From positions 1,314,057 through 1,378,056 of the forward strand of contig NFUW01000001.1 of NCBI GenBank assembly GCA_002127285.1: a DNA stretch of 64,000 nucleotides. The letters run 5' to 3'. Shown in pieces: positions 36,586 to 45,363 of this stretch. The translations under genes were made by a program, and so were the position numbers. The stretch is from Chitinophagaceae bacterium IBVUCB1 (lineage in GTDB: Bacteria; Bacteroidota; Bacteroidia; Chitinophagales; Chitinophagaceae). Within the stretch, counting starts at the first letter, position 1; each line of letters begins with the position of its first letter. The notes beneath the pieces are model-generated. The model did no database searches, was not told where the DNA came from, and saw only the letters and a program-made list of their open reading frames with translations.

Positions 36586-37764
36586 ATGAATACAATCATT
36601 ACTTGTCCTAATTGTGCGCACGAGTTTGAGCCTACAGACGCTATACGCGACGAGGTGCAAAAAGAACTGCGTGCAAAAATGATGGATTGGCAAAAGACGA
36701 AAGAAGAAGAATATAAACGCAAAGAAGCCGATGCGCTGACACAACTAGAACAGCAAATACGCAGACAACTGGCGGGCGACTATGAAGTACAGATGAAGCT
36801 ATTGCAGCAAACCAATGCAGATAACGAAGCCAAACTGAAAGACGCGCGCAATAAAGAACTGGAATACCTGAAAAAACAACAGGAACTGAAAAGCCGCGAA
36901 GAACAATTGGAAATAGAAGTACAACAAAAACTATTACAGGAACGGGAGCAACTGAAAACAGTATTGCAGCGTGAGGTTGACGAGATGAATAAGCTACGCG
37001 AGCACGAACATTTTTTAAAAATAAAAGAACTGGAAAAGCAACTGGAAGACCAGAAAATGCTGACAGAAGAAATGAAGCGCAAGCAGGAGCAAGGCTCTAT
37101 GCAACTGCAAGGCGAAGTGCAAGAACTGGCATTGGAAGAATTGCTTCGCAATGCTTTCCCGTTTGATGTGGTGGCAGAAGTAGGCAAGGGTGTGCGTGGG
37201 GCAGATTGCATACAAACAGTACGTAATAATTATGGACAAGAGTGCGGTAAAATCATTTACGAAAGTAAGCGTACCAAAGACTTCAGCAACGAGTGGATTG
37301 AAAAGCTGAAAGCGGATATGCGCAATCTGGGTGCAGATATAGCGGTTATTGTAACACAGGCTATGCCCAAAGACATGGACGGATTTGGTGAGAAAGACGG
37401 CGTGTGGATTTGCAATTTTACGGAAGTGCGTTCTGTTAGCTCCATATTGCGAGATGTAGTTATAAGAGTATATAATGCTGCCAAAAGCCAAGAGAATAAA
37501 GGCGATAAGATGACATTGCTGTATAACTATCTTATCAGCAGTGAGTTTTCGGAGCAATGGAAAGCAATACGGGAAGGCTTTATGAGTATGCGCATCTCTA
37601 TACAAAAGGAGCGTGAGCAAATGGAAAAGCTATGGAAAGCCCGCGAAAAACAATTGGAAAAAGTATTACTTAATGCAGCACACATCAAAGGCTCGATAGA
37701 AGGGATAGCAGGCGATAATGTTGACCTGAACTTAGAGGGCGGGGACGGCTATTTGCTGGAATAA
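36586..37764 (+). CDS. DUF2130 coiled-coil protein with nuclease-like domain
   Basis: A 392-residue cytoplasmic protein of the DUF2130 family, whose function is not established. The N-terminus has a single CPNC pair (Cys7, Cys10) as in a zinc-ribbon half. A long charged coiled coil follows (about 20-185, rich in Glu, Lys and Gln). The conserved core has GADCIQTV (Asp near 207) and IIYESKRT (Glu226-x-Lys228), consistent with a PD-(D/E)xK-type nuclease fold like that of RmuC, an inference from motif spacing. It is divergent from the PorE-like gene and ends at a strong bidirectional terminator. Confidence 0.85.
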   Translation: MNTIITCPNCAHEFEPTDAIRDEVQKELRAKMMDWQKTKEEEYKRKEADALTQLEQQIRRQLAGDYEVQMKLLQQTNADNEAKLKDARNKELEYLKKQQELKSREEQLEIEVQQKLLQEREQLKTVLQREVDEMNKLREHEHFLKIKELEKQLEDQKMLTEEMKRKQEQGSMQLQGEVQELALEELLRNAFPFDVVAEVGKGVRGADCIQTVRNNYGQECGKIIYESKRTKDFSNEWIEKLKADMRNLGADIAVIVTQAMPKDMDGFGEKDGVWICNFTEVRSVSSILRDVVIRVYNAAKSQENKGDKMTLLYNYLISSEFSEQWKAIREGFMSMRISIQKEREQMEKLWKAREKQLEKVLLNAAHIKGSIEGIAGDNVDLNLEGGDGYLLE

Positions 37765-37792
37765 TATAAGACTGTTAACACTTGCAATAAAC

Positions 37793-37824
37793 AAAAAAGC
37801 CACAATCATCATTGTGGCTTTTTT
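37793..37824. terminator. Bidirectional terminator
   Basis: A perfect 14-bp stem, AAAAAAGCCACAAT (37793-37806) with ATTGTGGCTTTTTT (37811-37824), and a four-base loop. It serves both the DUF2130 gene and the converging secreted-protein gene. Confidence 0.93.
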
Positions 37825-37844
37825 GTGATAAATATTATGAGTAA

Positions 37845-39572
37845 TTATTGTAGTAATACTTGTTTAGTAATATTATCACCATTGTCGGTTTGCACTTTAA
37901 CTTGGTACACACCTTTAGGCATATTGCTCAAATCAACAGAGAAAGTAGTGTTATTATTCATGTCAATTTGTTTATGAGCTACAAGAGAACCCATAACATT
38001 GTAGCATTGCATTATTACTTTGCCGGTATAGCCGTTAATCCCAATATTAAATACTCCGTTACTAGGGTTCGGGCTTATCAATACATTGTTCGATGTAAAT
38101 ACGTTGTTGATACTTGTTGGCCAGAACATATAGCTTGATGTAGCAGAACAACCGGCAGTTGAACCTGTAACTGTATATACACCGTAGCCTTCAACAGGTA
38201 CATATTTTTGTGTATTTACACCAGGAATGATAACGCCATTAAACTTCCATACATAATTATCACACAATGTCCCAGAAGCTATTAATGTATCAATATCTTG
38301 CTTCAGCGCAACTTTGATATTTCCTAATACAACAATTTTTCTGCAAAAAGTTTTGCCTCCTGATGGTGTTCCTTGATCGCAATGCAGCGTAATATCATAT
38401 GTGCCACCAACAGATATTGCTTTGCTGAATGTTGATGTTTCATAGTTTGCTGCACCGTTGGCAGATAAAGTAGCTACATTGCTATACACATATATTGTTG
38501 AGTCGAAGCTGCTACCCAGCAAGTACAAAGTGTTGTTGTACCAAAAAGGTGAAAAAGCATTTGTTTCGCTATTAGGAATACCAACAGTGCCTAAATCTAC
38601 ACCTGAAGGATTACCACTGATTACATTGCCTGCAAACTCAAATTTTGCAAGTTTGTGGTTATTCTCATTGGCTACTAATGCGTGTATCGAGTCGCAATCA
38701 GAAATGATTGTTATAGCTCTCGGGTTGCTGAGCCTGTTATTAGGATTGTTAAGGTTAGTAACGTTAGGAGAGTTGTTTTTCAAGTTAAAGCCAAAAGACA
38801 TACGTACCAATCTATCACCACCACCAGGGCCACCACCGGTACCTAAATTCGTAATTAGAGCAAACCATTCACCTGAGTTGTCCTGCGTTATTGCCATATT
38901 AACAGGTGCTGCAAGTGTACCGAATGTAATACTGAGGTCAGTAACAGAAGGTGTATTTGCTAAAGAGCTACCGAAGTCTAATCGTGAAATAGAACTCGTA
39001 CCCCTGTTAATAACGAAACCTACCCATTCAGTATTATATCTTCTTACAGTAATGAAATAAGGATAAAAGAAATTAGAGAACCTTGTTGTAGTAGCTGTTG
39101 GTGTATTTGCTAAACTTGTACCGAAATTCAGTGTAACCAGATTTTTACCATCTAAGGTAAAGCCGCGCCAAACACCTGCATTGTCTTTTACTATATCAAG
39201 GCTGATTGTGCTGTCATCTAATGCGCCACTGAAATTGCCTAAGTCGTTGATTGTAGGTACATTGCCTGGGTTTGAACCAAAATCCAAACGAACCAATGCA
39301 CCATTTCTGTTGGTTACAAAACCATAAAAATTACCATTGTCATATTGCATAGATACACCTGAAGTAGGGTGTGATAGTTTAGTAACTAAACTACCTCCTA
39401 TGCCAACAGGGTCTGTATTTATATCTCCCACAGACCATGCATAGGAATGCGCAGTATAAGGGGTAGAGAAATTAACCAAACTGTTCAGGCACACCGTATC
39501 GGGTGCATTAATTTGTGCCTTTGTTATTGAAAATGATAAACCTAATAAAAGCGTTAAGTAGGCTTTTTTCAT
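37845..39572 (-). CDS. Secreted beta-propeller-like protein with T9SS sorting domain
   Basis: A 575-residue secreted protein. Signal peptide MKKAYLTLLLGLSFSITKAQ. Residues about 60-340 contain five diverged repeats of roughly 50 residues, each with a strand like VRLDFGS followed by a turn such as LANTP and TDLS (LDFGSNPGNVPTINDLG, LNFGTSLANTPTATTT, LDFGSSLANTPSVTDLS, MSFGFNLKNNSPNVTNLN, FEFAGNVISGNPSGVDLG). This looks like a five-bladed propeller. A PKD/Ig-like section (about 375-480) precedes the type IX sorting domain that starts LISPNPSNGVFNIGING near 498 and ends TKQVLLQ. It is predicted T9SS cargo; ligand unknown. Confidence 0.9.
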   Translation of the reverse strand: MKKAYLTLLLGLSFSITKAQINAPDTVCLNSLVNFSTPYTAHSYAWSVGDINTDPVGIGGSLVTKLSHPTSGVSMQYDNGNFYGFVTNRNGALVRLDFGSNPGNVPTINDLGNFSGALDDSTISLDIVKDNAGVWRGFTLDGKNLVTLNFGTSLANTPTATTTRFSNFFYPYFITVRRYNTEWVGFVINRGTSSISRLDFGSSLANTPSVTDLSITFGTLAAPVNMAITQDNSGEWFALITNLGTGGGPGGGDRLVRMSFGFNLKNNSPNVTNLNNPNNRLSNPRAITIISDCDSIHALVANENNHKLAKFEFAGNVISGNPSGVDLGTVGIPNSETNAFSPFWYNNTLYLLGSSFDSTIYVYSNVATLSANGAANYETSTFSKAISVGGTYDITLHCDQGTPSGGKTFCRKIVVLGNIKVALKQDIDTLIASGTLCDNYVWKFNGVIIPGVNTQKYVPVEGYGVYTVTGSTAGCSATSSYMFWPTSINNVFTSNNVLISPNPSNGVFNIGINGYTGKVIMQCYNVMGSLVAHKQIDMNNNTTFSVDLSNMPKGVYQVKVQTDNGDNITKQVLLQ

Positions 39573-39612
39573 ATTTTACCTGATTTTAGAAATTGTAATA
39601 TAAGCAATATTT

Positions 39613-40587
39613 TCAGAAACGGAATGGATTTTTTGCCGTTTCCGCAAATTCAGTCCATATTTCTGCCAGAATATTAGCTGCGGGTTTAATATCGTTGATG
39701 ATGCTGCTCACTTGGCCTATTTCCAGTTCGCCCTCTGTCATGTCGCCTTCAAACATACCTTTCTTCGCCCTTGCTCTGCCAAGCAGTTCCTCCATCTGCT
39801 CTTTGGTGGCGCAGTTTTCTTCAGCCGCAGCTACTCGTTGGTAAAATTCGTTTTTGATGAGGCGCACGGGTGTCAGTTCTTTCAGCGTCAGCACGGTATC
39901 TCCCTCATTGGCAGCTACTACGGCTTCTTTAAACGCCTGATGGCTGGAAGCCTCCGGTGAGCATACAAAACGACTGCCTATCTGCACGCCCTCTGCGCCT
40001 AAAGCCATCATGGCATACATAGCCCGGCCTGTTGCTATGCCGCCTGCAGCTATTAATGGTATGTTGATGCTTTGGCGCACATGCGGTATCAGGCATAGTG
40101 TAGTTGTTTCCTCGCGCCCGTTGTGTCCGCCTGCTTCAAAGCCTTCGGCTACTACCGCATCTACGCCTGCATCCTGACACTTCTTTGCAAATTTGGCACT
40201 GGATACTACATGCACTACCGTGATGCCGTTTTCTTTCAGCTTACCCGTCCATGTTTTGGGGTTGCCAGCCGATGTGAAAACGATGGGTACTTTTTCTTCT
40301 ATGATAATGGCTATGTGTTTATCAATATCTGGGTACAGCAACGGCAGGTTTACGCCGAAAGGCTTGCTGGTAGCAGCTTTGCACTTTTGTATATGCTCCC
40401 TTAATACATCGGGGTACATACTGCCCGCACCTATCAGACCCAAGCCGCCTGCATTGCTTACGGCAGATGCCAGCCGCCAGCCCGATGCCCATATCATACC
40501 CGCCTGTATAATGGGGTACTGTATGCCGAATAGTTGTGTGATGCGGTTATCGAAACCGCTATCTGTCATCTTTCCTTCAAAAAGCAT
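39613..40587 (-). CDS. Nitronate monooxygenase / FabK-like FMN enzyme
   Basis: A 324-residue TIM-barrel flavoprotein of the nitropropane dioxygenase family. Motifs are FGIQYPIIQAGM near the N-terminus, the FMN-binding stretch EGFEAGGHNG (with the conserved GGH), IPLIAAGGIATGRAM and GAEGVQIGSRFVCSPEAS. The family contains nitronate monooxygenases and the FMN-dependent enoyl-ACP reductase FabK; because a fabI is present 5 kb away, a FabK role is not required and the substrate is open. The start may be the ATG at 40587 or at 40569. It follows the M16 protease gene after a 5-bp gap and is likely co-transcribed with it. Confidence 0.88.
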   Translation of the reverse strand: MLFEGKMTDSGFDNRITQLFGIQYPIIQAGMIWASGWRLASAVSNAGGLGLIGAGSMYPDVLREHIQKCKAATSKPFGVNLPLLYPDIDKHIAIIIEEKVPIVFTSAGNPKTWTGKLKENGITVVHVVSSAKFAKKCQDAGVDAVVAEGFEAGGHNGREETTTLCLIPHVRQSINIPLIAAGGIATGRAMYAMMALGAEGVQIGSRFVCSPEASSHQAFKEAVVAANEGDTVLTLKELTPVRLIKNEFYQRVAAAEENCATKEQMEELLGRARAKKGMFEGDMTEGELEIGQVSSIINDIKPAANILAEIWTEFAETAKNPFRF

Positions 40588-40592
40588 ATCGT

Positions 40593-41834
40593 TTACTGCG
40601 CTTTTCTTTTATAAAATAATGTATTGCTGTTTGTGGCTGCAAATACCTCTTTGGCTGTTTGCAGCAACGATGCAGTGGTAACGGCATTATAGTTGTCCCA
40701 TTCTTTATTGATGAGGCTTGCATCGCCCAACAGCTCGTAAAATGCAAGGTTATTGGCGCGAGACAGGATGGTCATATCCTCAAATGTCATCATGGCCTCT
40801 ATCTTGTTCTTAGCTTTCTGCAGTTCTTCTTCCGTTACACCATTCGCCAGCAGGTTGTCTATTTCCGCTTCTACGGCTATGTTAGCATCTTCAATGCTTT
40901 TGCCTTCTACTATTTTGCCCTCTATTACTAATAGCCCCGGGTCTGTACTGCCCGTGTGGTAGCAACTGATGTTGCTGAACAGTTGTTGTTCTTTTACCAA
41001 TCGCTGATACAGGCGCGATGCAAAACCATTGCCCATGATTTCGGTTATCAAATCGGCTGCATAATACGATGGCGACATACGCCCTGCAATATGCCATGCT
41101 TTGTACAATGCATCCAGCGGCACATTGGCTTCTACTGTTTGTGTCCTTGCTGCTGTTTGTACAGGTTCTTGCGGCAGGCTGCGATTGTATTTATCGCCTG
41201 TTGGTATGCCGCCAAACCATTTTTCTGCCAGTTCCTTTACCTGCTCTGTATTAACATTGCCTGCTACAGCCAGTATGGCATTAACGGGGCGGTAATGTTT
41301 GTAGAAAAATGACTGCACATCCTGCAACTGCGCGTCTTCTATATGTTTTAACTCCTTGCCAATCGTCATCCATTGGTAGGGGTGCTTTTGGTATGCCAGC
41401 TTGCGCAGGTTTTCCCATGCATTGCCGTATGGTTTGTTGATGTAGTGTTCTTTAAACTCTTCGCTCACTACTTTGCGTTGCACATCCAAACTTTTTTCGC
41501 TGAATGCAAGTGCGTTCATACGGTCGCTTTCCAGCCAAAAAGCGGTTTCAATATTTTGTAATGGTAGCTGTATGTAGTAGTTGGTTATGTCGTTGGTGGT
41601 ATAGGCGTTGTTTTCGCCACCTGCCATTTGTAGCGGCTCGTCGTACGATGGTATGTTTTCGCTGCCACCAAACATCAGGTGTTCAAATAAGTGGGCAAAG
41701 CCGGTACGTTCAGGATTTTCATCTCTTGCCCCAACATCATAGAGTACATTCACAGCTACCATTGGCGTAGTCGTGTCTTTATGTACTATCACACGCAGCC
41801 CGTTTTCTAAAGTAAATCTTTCAAAGTCTAACAT
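40593..41834 (-). CDS. M16-family zinc metallopeptidase (active subunit)
   Basis: A 413-residue protein of the pitrilysin/mitochondrial-processing-peptidase family. The inverted zinc motif HLFEH is at 48-52 (GFAHLFEHLMFGG), with the downstream acidic ligand in VVSEEFKEH (125-130), so the active site looks intact. It comprises one M16 N-terminal domain and one C-terminal domain, the M16B half-size form that pairs with a second chain. No signal peptide is visible, suggesting a cytoplasmic enzyme. It is followed by the FMN enzyme gene, and the terminator of pdxA lies 56 bp upstream. Confidence 0.93.
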   Translation of the reverse strand: MLDFERFTLENGLRVIVHKDTTTPMVAVNVLYDVGARDENPERTGFAHLFEHLMFGGSENIPSYDEPLQMAGGENNAYTTNDITNYYIQLPLQNIETAFWLESDRMNALAFSEKSLDVQRKVVSEEFKEHYINKPYGNAWENLRKLAYQKHPYQWMTIGKELKHIEDAQLQDVQSFFYKHYRPVNAILAVAGNVNTEQVKELAEKWFGGIPTGDKYNRSLPQEPVQTAARTQTVEANVPLDALYKAWHIAGRMSPSYYAADLITEIMGNGFASRLYQRLVKEQQLFSNISCYHTGSTDPGLLVIEGKIVEGKSIEDANIAVEAEIDNLLANGVTEEELQKAKNKIEAMMTFEDMTILSRANNLAFYELLGDASLINKEWDNYNAVTTASLLQTAKEVFAATNSNTLFYKRKAQ

Positions 41835-41889
41835 ATCTATTACGCTCAGTGTAAAACGCTAAAGTTAATGGGTTTGTATGGCGATAAAA

Positions 41890-41913
41890 AATGCACACCC
41901 TGAAGTGTGCATT
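41890..41913 (-). terminator. Terminator after pdxA
   Basis: The 9-bp stem AATGCACAC (41890-41898) / GTGTGCATT (41905-41913) is followed on the minus strand by a T run (41891-41886). It lies 9 bp past the pdxA stop. Confidence 0.82.
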
Positions 41914-41921
41914 GGTATTAT

Positions 41922-43019
41922 TTATTCTTCCATCTTCAGTGATGTACTGTTTTCTTTTTCCTTTTCTATTCGCCCGCGGCGCATGGGGTTGGCGGTGTTG
42001 GTTGCATAGTTGGCGCGTTGCCTTACAAGGTCTATTGCCTGAAACAGTGCTTCCTGAAAAGAGGAAGGGTCTGCAAGGCCTTGCCCTGCAATGTCAAACG
42101 CTGTGCCATGGTCGGGCGATGTGCGTACTACGGGTAGCCCCGCTGTATAGTTCACGCCCTCGCCATGTGCCAGTGTTTTGAAAGGTATCAGCCCTTGGTC
42201 GTGATACATAGCCAGCACCGCATCGAAGTTGGTATAACTGCCACGTGCAAAGAAAGCATCAGCACTATATGGGCCATATACAAGATGCCCGCTTTGCTGC
42301 ATGGCATCTACCGCAGGTTTTATGATGCTTTGGTCTTCATTGCCTATTTGTCCGCCATCGCCTGCGTGCGGGTTCAGCCCCAGGACGGCTATCTTTGGCT
42401 TGTCTATGCCAAAGTCTTTTACAAGGCTATCGCGTAGTATCGTCAGCTTGCTTTGCAGCAATTCTTTAGTTATGGTCTGTGCTACTTTAGCAACGGGTAT
42501 ATGCTCGGTAGCCAATGCCACACGCAGGTTGTGGCTGTATAGTATCATCACTACGTCTTTCGCACCGAATTTGTCTTTCAGAAACGGGGTGTGCCCTGTA
42601 TAGGGGAAGTCGTTTGTTTGTGTATTGCTTTTGTGGATGGGTGCGGTAACGATAGCATCCAATTCACCATCTTTCAGGCATTGTGTAGCTACTTGCAGCG
42701 AACGGATGGCGTACTTGCCGGCAGCATCAGTTAGCTGTCCCGGCTGTAGCGGCACTTCCTCTTCCCAACAGTTGAAGATGTTTACCTGCTTGGGGTGTAG
42801 CTTGGTCAGGTCTTTGGTGCTGCTGAAATTGATGGGGTGTTCGGTCGTAACAATTTTTCTATAAAAATTAATAACCTTGTTAGACGAAAAAACTACAGGT
42901 GTACACAAATCGAGCACTCTGTTGTCTGACAGTGTTTTGATAATCACTTCAGCACCTATACCATTCAGGTCGCCGATTGTGATACCGATTATTGGTTTTT
43001 CTATATTGTTAGGTTGCAT
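41922..43019 (-). CDS. pdxA: 4-hydroxythreonine-4-phosphate dehydrogenase
   Basis: PdxA oxidises 4-phosphohydroxy-L-threonine in the DXP-dependent branch of pyridoxal phosphate synthesis. The protein is 365 residues from the ATG at 43019 (a TTG two codons earlier is an alternative). Diagnostic motifs are ITIGDLNGIGAEVI at the N-terminus, VTAPIHKS, GHTPFLKD, LNPHAGDGGQIGNED and MYHDQGLIPFK, with RTSPDHGTAFDIAG near the end, covering the metal-binding histidines. It follows the M17 aminopeptidase gene by 33 bp on the same strand. Confidence 0.96.
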   Translation of the reverse strand: MQPNNIEKPIIGITIGDLNGIGAEVIIKTLSDNRVLDLCTPVVFSSNKVINFYRKIVTTEHPINFSSTKDLTKLHPKQVNIFNCWEEEVPLQPGQLTDAAGKYAIRSLQVATQCLKDGELDAIVTAPIHKSNTQTNDFPYTGHTPFLKDKFGAKDVVMILYSHNLRVALATEHIPVAKVAQTITKELLQSKLTILRDSLVKDFGIDKPKIAVLGLNPHAGDGGQIGNEDQSIIKPAVDAMQQSGHLVYGPYSADAFFARGSYTNFDAVLAMYHDQGLIPFKTLAHGEGVNYTAGLPVVRTSPDHGTAFDIAGQGLADPSSFQEALFQAIDLVRQRANYATNTANPMRRGRIEKEKENSTSLKMEE

Positions 43020-43052
43020 GGGCAAACATCTTCTTTATTATCAATATCTAAG

Positions 43053-44489
43053 TTATGCTTTTCCGTAGTGCATCAAAAAGTCGAGCAGCATACGTATGCC
43101 ATAGCCTGTGCCGCCTGCTGGCATGTAGCTGCGCTTGCTGATGCTGTGCGATACGCCGGCAATGTCAAAGTGCATCCACGGGTATTCTGTAAAATGCTCT
43201 AAGAATTTACCGGCCGTAATGGCACCACCCGACGGGCCGCCTACGTTTTTCAAATCGGCAATATCCGATTTTATCTGGTCGCCATATTCATCCCATAACG
43301 GGTATTCTACCAGCCTTTCGTATTGGCGGTAGCCACTATCTCTGAACGATTGCTTTGTGTTATCGTCTGCAGTACCCATACACACAATGCCATGCTCGCC
43401 AACGGCTACAGATGCAGCACCTGTAAGGGTAGCAAAATCAAGCACCAGTTCTGGCTTATAGCGTTTTGCCCAGTGCAGTGCGTCTGCCAGCACCAGCCTG
43501 CCTTCCGCGTCTGTATTCAATACCTCTACAGTGGTACCGTCATACATCGTAATCACATCGCCGGGAGTGTATGCGTTTTCGCCGGGGCGGTTTTCGGTGG
43601 CAGGTACTAAAGCAATTACATGTAATGGCAGTTGCAGCTTGGCAATGGCATACATAGATGCACTGACCAATGCCGCGCCACTCATGTCGCTTTTCATACG
43701 GTCCATAGATGCAAGGGTAGGTTTCAGGCTCAGGCCACCCGTATCATATACTATGCCTTTGCCTACCAGCACTATCGGTTTTTTATTGATAGCTTTTTTT
43801 GGCTTGTATTCCATGATGGTGAACGTGGGGGGTAATATGCTGCCACGGTTTACGGCAAGAATGCCGCCCATTTTTTCTTTCGTTATTTGTGCTTTGTTCA
43901 GCACACGCACTGTAAAGCCCGCTTCTTTGCCCAATTGCTGTATTTCTTTGGCAAGTTGCTCTGCCGTCAGGTAGTTCAGTGGTTCGTTCACCAAAGTACG
44001 TGCACGATATACAGCTTCTGTGGTAACGCTCAGTTGTGTTACCTCTTTCAGTGTGATGCTTTCTTTTGTAAAAGAAATTGTTTTCAGTGTTTGGGTTATC
44101 TTCTTAGCATCGCTGCGGTATTTCAAAAACTGATAAGCATTCAGTGCCATGCCTTGTGCCAATACATAAGCGGCATTGGCTTGTGCCGATAGGTTGGTAA
44201 TCGTAATATCTGCCAGCTTGTGTTTATTGCAAACTGCTTGCCATTCGGCACCTGCTTTGCGCAGCGTTTCAGTCGTTTGCCAATCTGTTTTTTTGGCCTT
44301 CAGCATGTATATAAATACCATGCCGCTGTATTGATTGATAGTAAAGGACGTATGCTCGTCGGCAATAGCTTGTACAGCATATTTTTGTTCCTTATCATTC
44401 AGTGCTGTTATTTTCTTTACAGCTTTGGCATCATCAATAATATACAGTTGGTTTTTGCCTGAAGGCTTTTGTAGTATCTTGAATTCCAT
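43053..44489 (-). CDS. M17 leucyl aminopeptidase (PepA family)
   Basis: A 478-residue cytosolic aminopeptidase with two metal ions. The catalytic C-terminal domain has all expected ligands: Lys244 and Asp249 (VGKGIVYDTGGLSLKP), Asp268 (MKSDMSGAALV), and Asp327/Glu329 in the signature NTDAEGRLVLADAL. Catalytic Lys256 and Arg331 are also present. The N-terminal domain is diverged, as is common. The gene precedes pdxA on the same strand. It begins about 106 bp from the divergent rsmA. Confidence 0.95.
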   Translation of the reverse strand: MEFKILQKPSGKNQLYIIDDAKAVKKITALNDKEQKYAVQAIADEHTSFTINQYSGMVFIYMLKAKKTDWQTTETLRKAGAEWQAVCNKHKLADITITNLSAQANAAYVLAQGMALNAYQFLKYRSDAKKITQTLKTISFTKESITLKEVTQLSVTTEAVYRARTLVNEPLNYLTAEQLAKEIQQLGKEAGFTVRVLNKAQITKEKMGGILAVNRGSILPPTFTIMEYKPKKAINKKPIVLVGKGIVYDTGGLSLKPTLASMDRMKSDMSGAALVSASMYAIAKLQLPLHVIALVPATENRPGENAYTPGDVITMYDGTTVEVLNTDAEGRLVLADALHWAKRYKPELVLDFATLTGAASVAVGEHGIVCMGTADDNTKQSFRDSGYRQYERLVEYPLWDEYGDQIKSDIADLKNVGGPSGGAITAGKFLEHFTEYPWMHFDIAGVSHSISKRSYMPAGGTGYGIRMLLDFLMHYGKA

Positions 44490-44553
44490 GAAAACTAAAA
44501 CAGATTAGGCTGCAAAGTTATACTTCGGTGCGATAGTTTGATAAGTTTAAAAC

Positions 44554-44561
44554 TAACTTTG
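44554..44561 (+). promoter_or_regulatory. rsmA -7 element
   Basis: TAACTTTG matches the -7 consensus and is 34 bases before the TTG start. The element itself provides an in-frame stop upstream of rsmA, showing that no upstream ATG is available. Confidence 0.6.
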
Positions 44562-44595
44562 CGGGGAATCGTTATATAACTCGAATTGTAATACA

Positions 44596-45363
44596 TTGTC
44601 GCAACCATACACATTAAAGAAAAGCCTCGGCCAGCATTTTCTGCACGACGAGAATATGTGCCGTAAAATAGTAGAGCAACTGCACCTGCAAAAAGATATG
44701 CAGTTGGCAGAGGTAGGGCCGGGGGGCGGCGCCATCACCAAATACCTGATAACGCTGCCCGATGTAAGCTACAAGGCTATAGAGATAGACGATGAAAAAG
44801 TGGAATACCTCAAAAAGACGTATCCTGTATTGGCAGATAAAATAATACACAAGGATATACTGAAAGCTGATGCGCCTTTTGAGGGTATATTCAGCATCAT
44901 TGGCAATTTTCCGTACAATATATCATCGCCCATACTCTTCAAAGTACTGGACTGGGAGCCGAATGTAGCGGAAGTGATAGGCATGTTTCAGAAAGAGGTG
45001 GCGCAGCGTGTAGTATGCAAAGAAGGCAGCAAGACATACGGCATACTGAGTGTGCTGATGCAGGCGTTTTTTAAAGTAGAATACCTTTTTGATGTACACG
45101 AAAACTGCTTTACACCCCCGCCAAAAGTGAAAAGTGGTGTGATACGCCTTACCAATCTGCACAATCCGCATGGTATAACGGATAAAAAGAAGTTCGTTCA
45201 ATTAGTAAAAGCCGCCTTCAACCAACGTCGCAAAACGCTGCGAAACGGTTTGAAAGGCACATTGCCCCCCGAAGCATTAGCAGATAAGATATTTGATAAA
45301 CGTGCCGAACAGCTATCAGTAGCTGATTTTGTAGCACTGCACAAGCAATACCAACAACCATGA
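44596..45363 (+). CDS. rsmA: 16S rRNA dimethyladenosine transferase RsmA (KsgA)
   Basis: Dimethylates two adjacent adenines near the 3' end of 16S rRNA during small-subunit assembly. The 255-residue protein has the family N-terminus KKSLGQHFLHDE, the SAM-binding EVGPGGGAIT (39-48), and the catalytic NFPY near 104. The C-terminal domain ends with RRKTLRNGL-type basic sequence. The start is TTG: an in-frame stop lies at 44554 and there is no ATG before the essential SLGQHFL motif. The stop overlaps the next gene's ATG by 4 bp, so the two genes are translationally coupled. Confidence 0.95.
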   Translation: MSQPYTLKKSLGQHFLHDENMCRKIVEQLHLQKDMQLAEVGPGGGAITKYLITLPDVSYKAIEIDDEKVEYLKKTYPVLADKIIHKDILKADAPFEGIFSIIGNFPYNISSPILFKVLDWEPNVAEVIGMFQKEVAQRVVCKEGSKTYGILSVLMQAFFKVEYLFDVHENCFTPPPKVKSGVIRLTNLHNPHGITDKKKFVQLVKAAFNQRRKTLRNGLKGTLPPEALADKIFDKRAEQLSVADFVALHKQYQQP

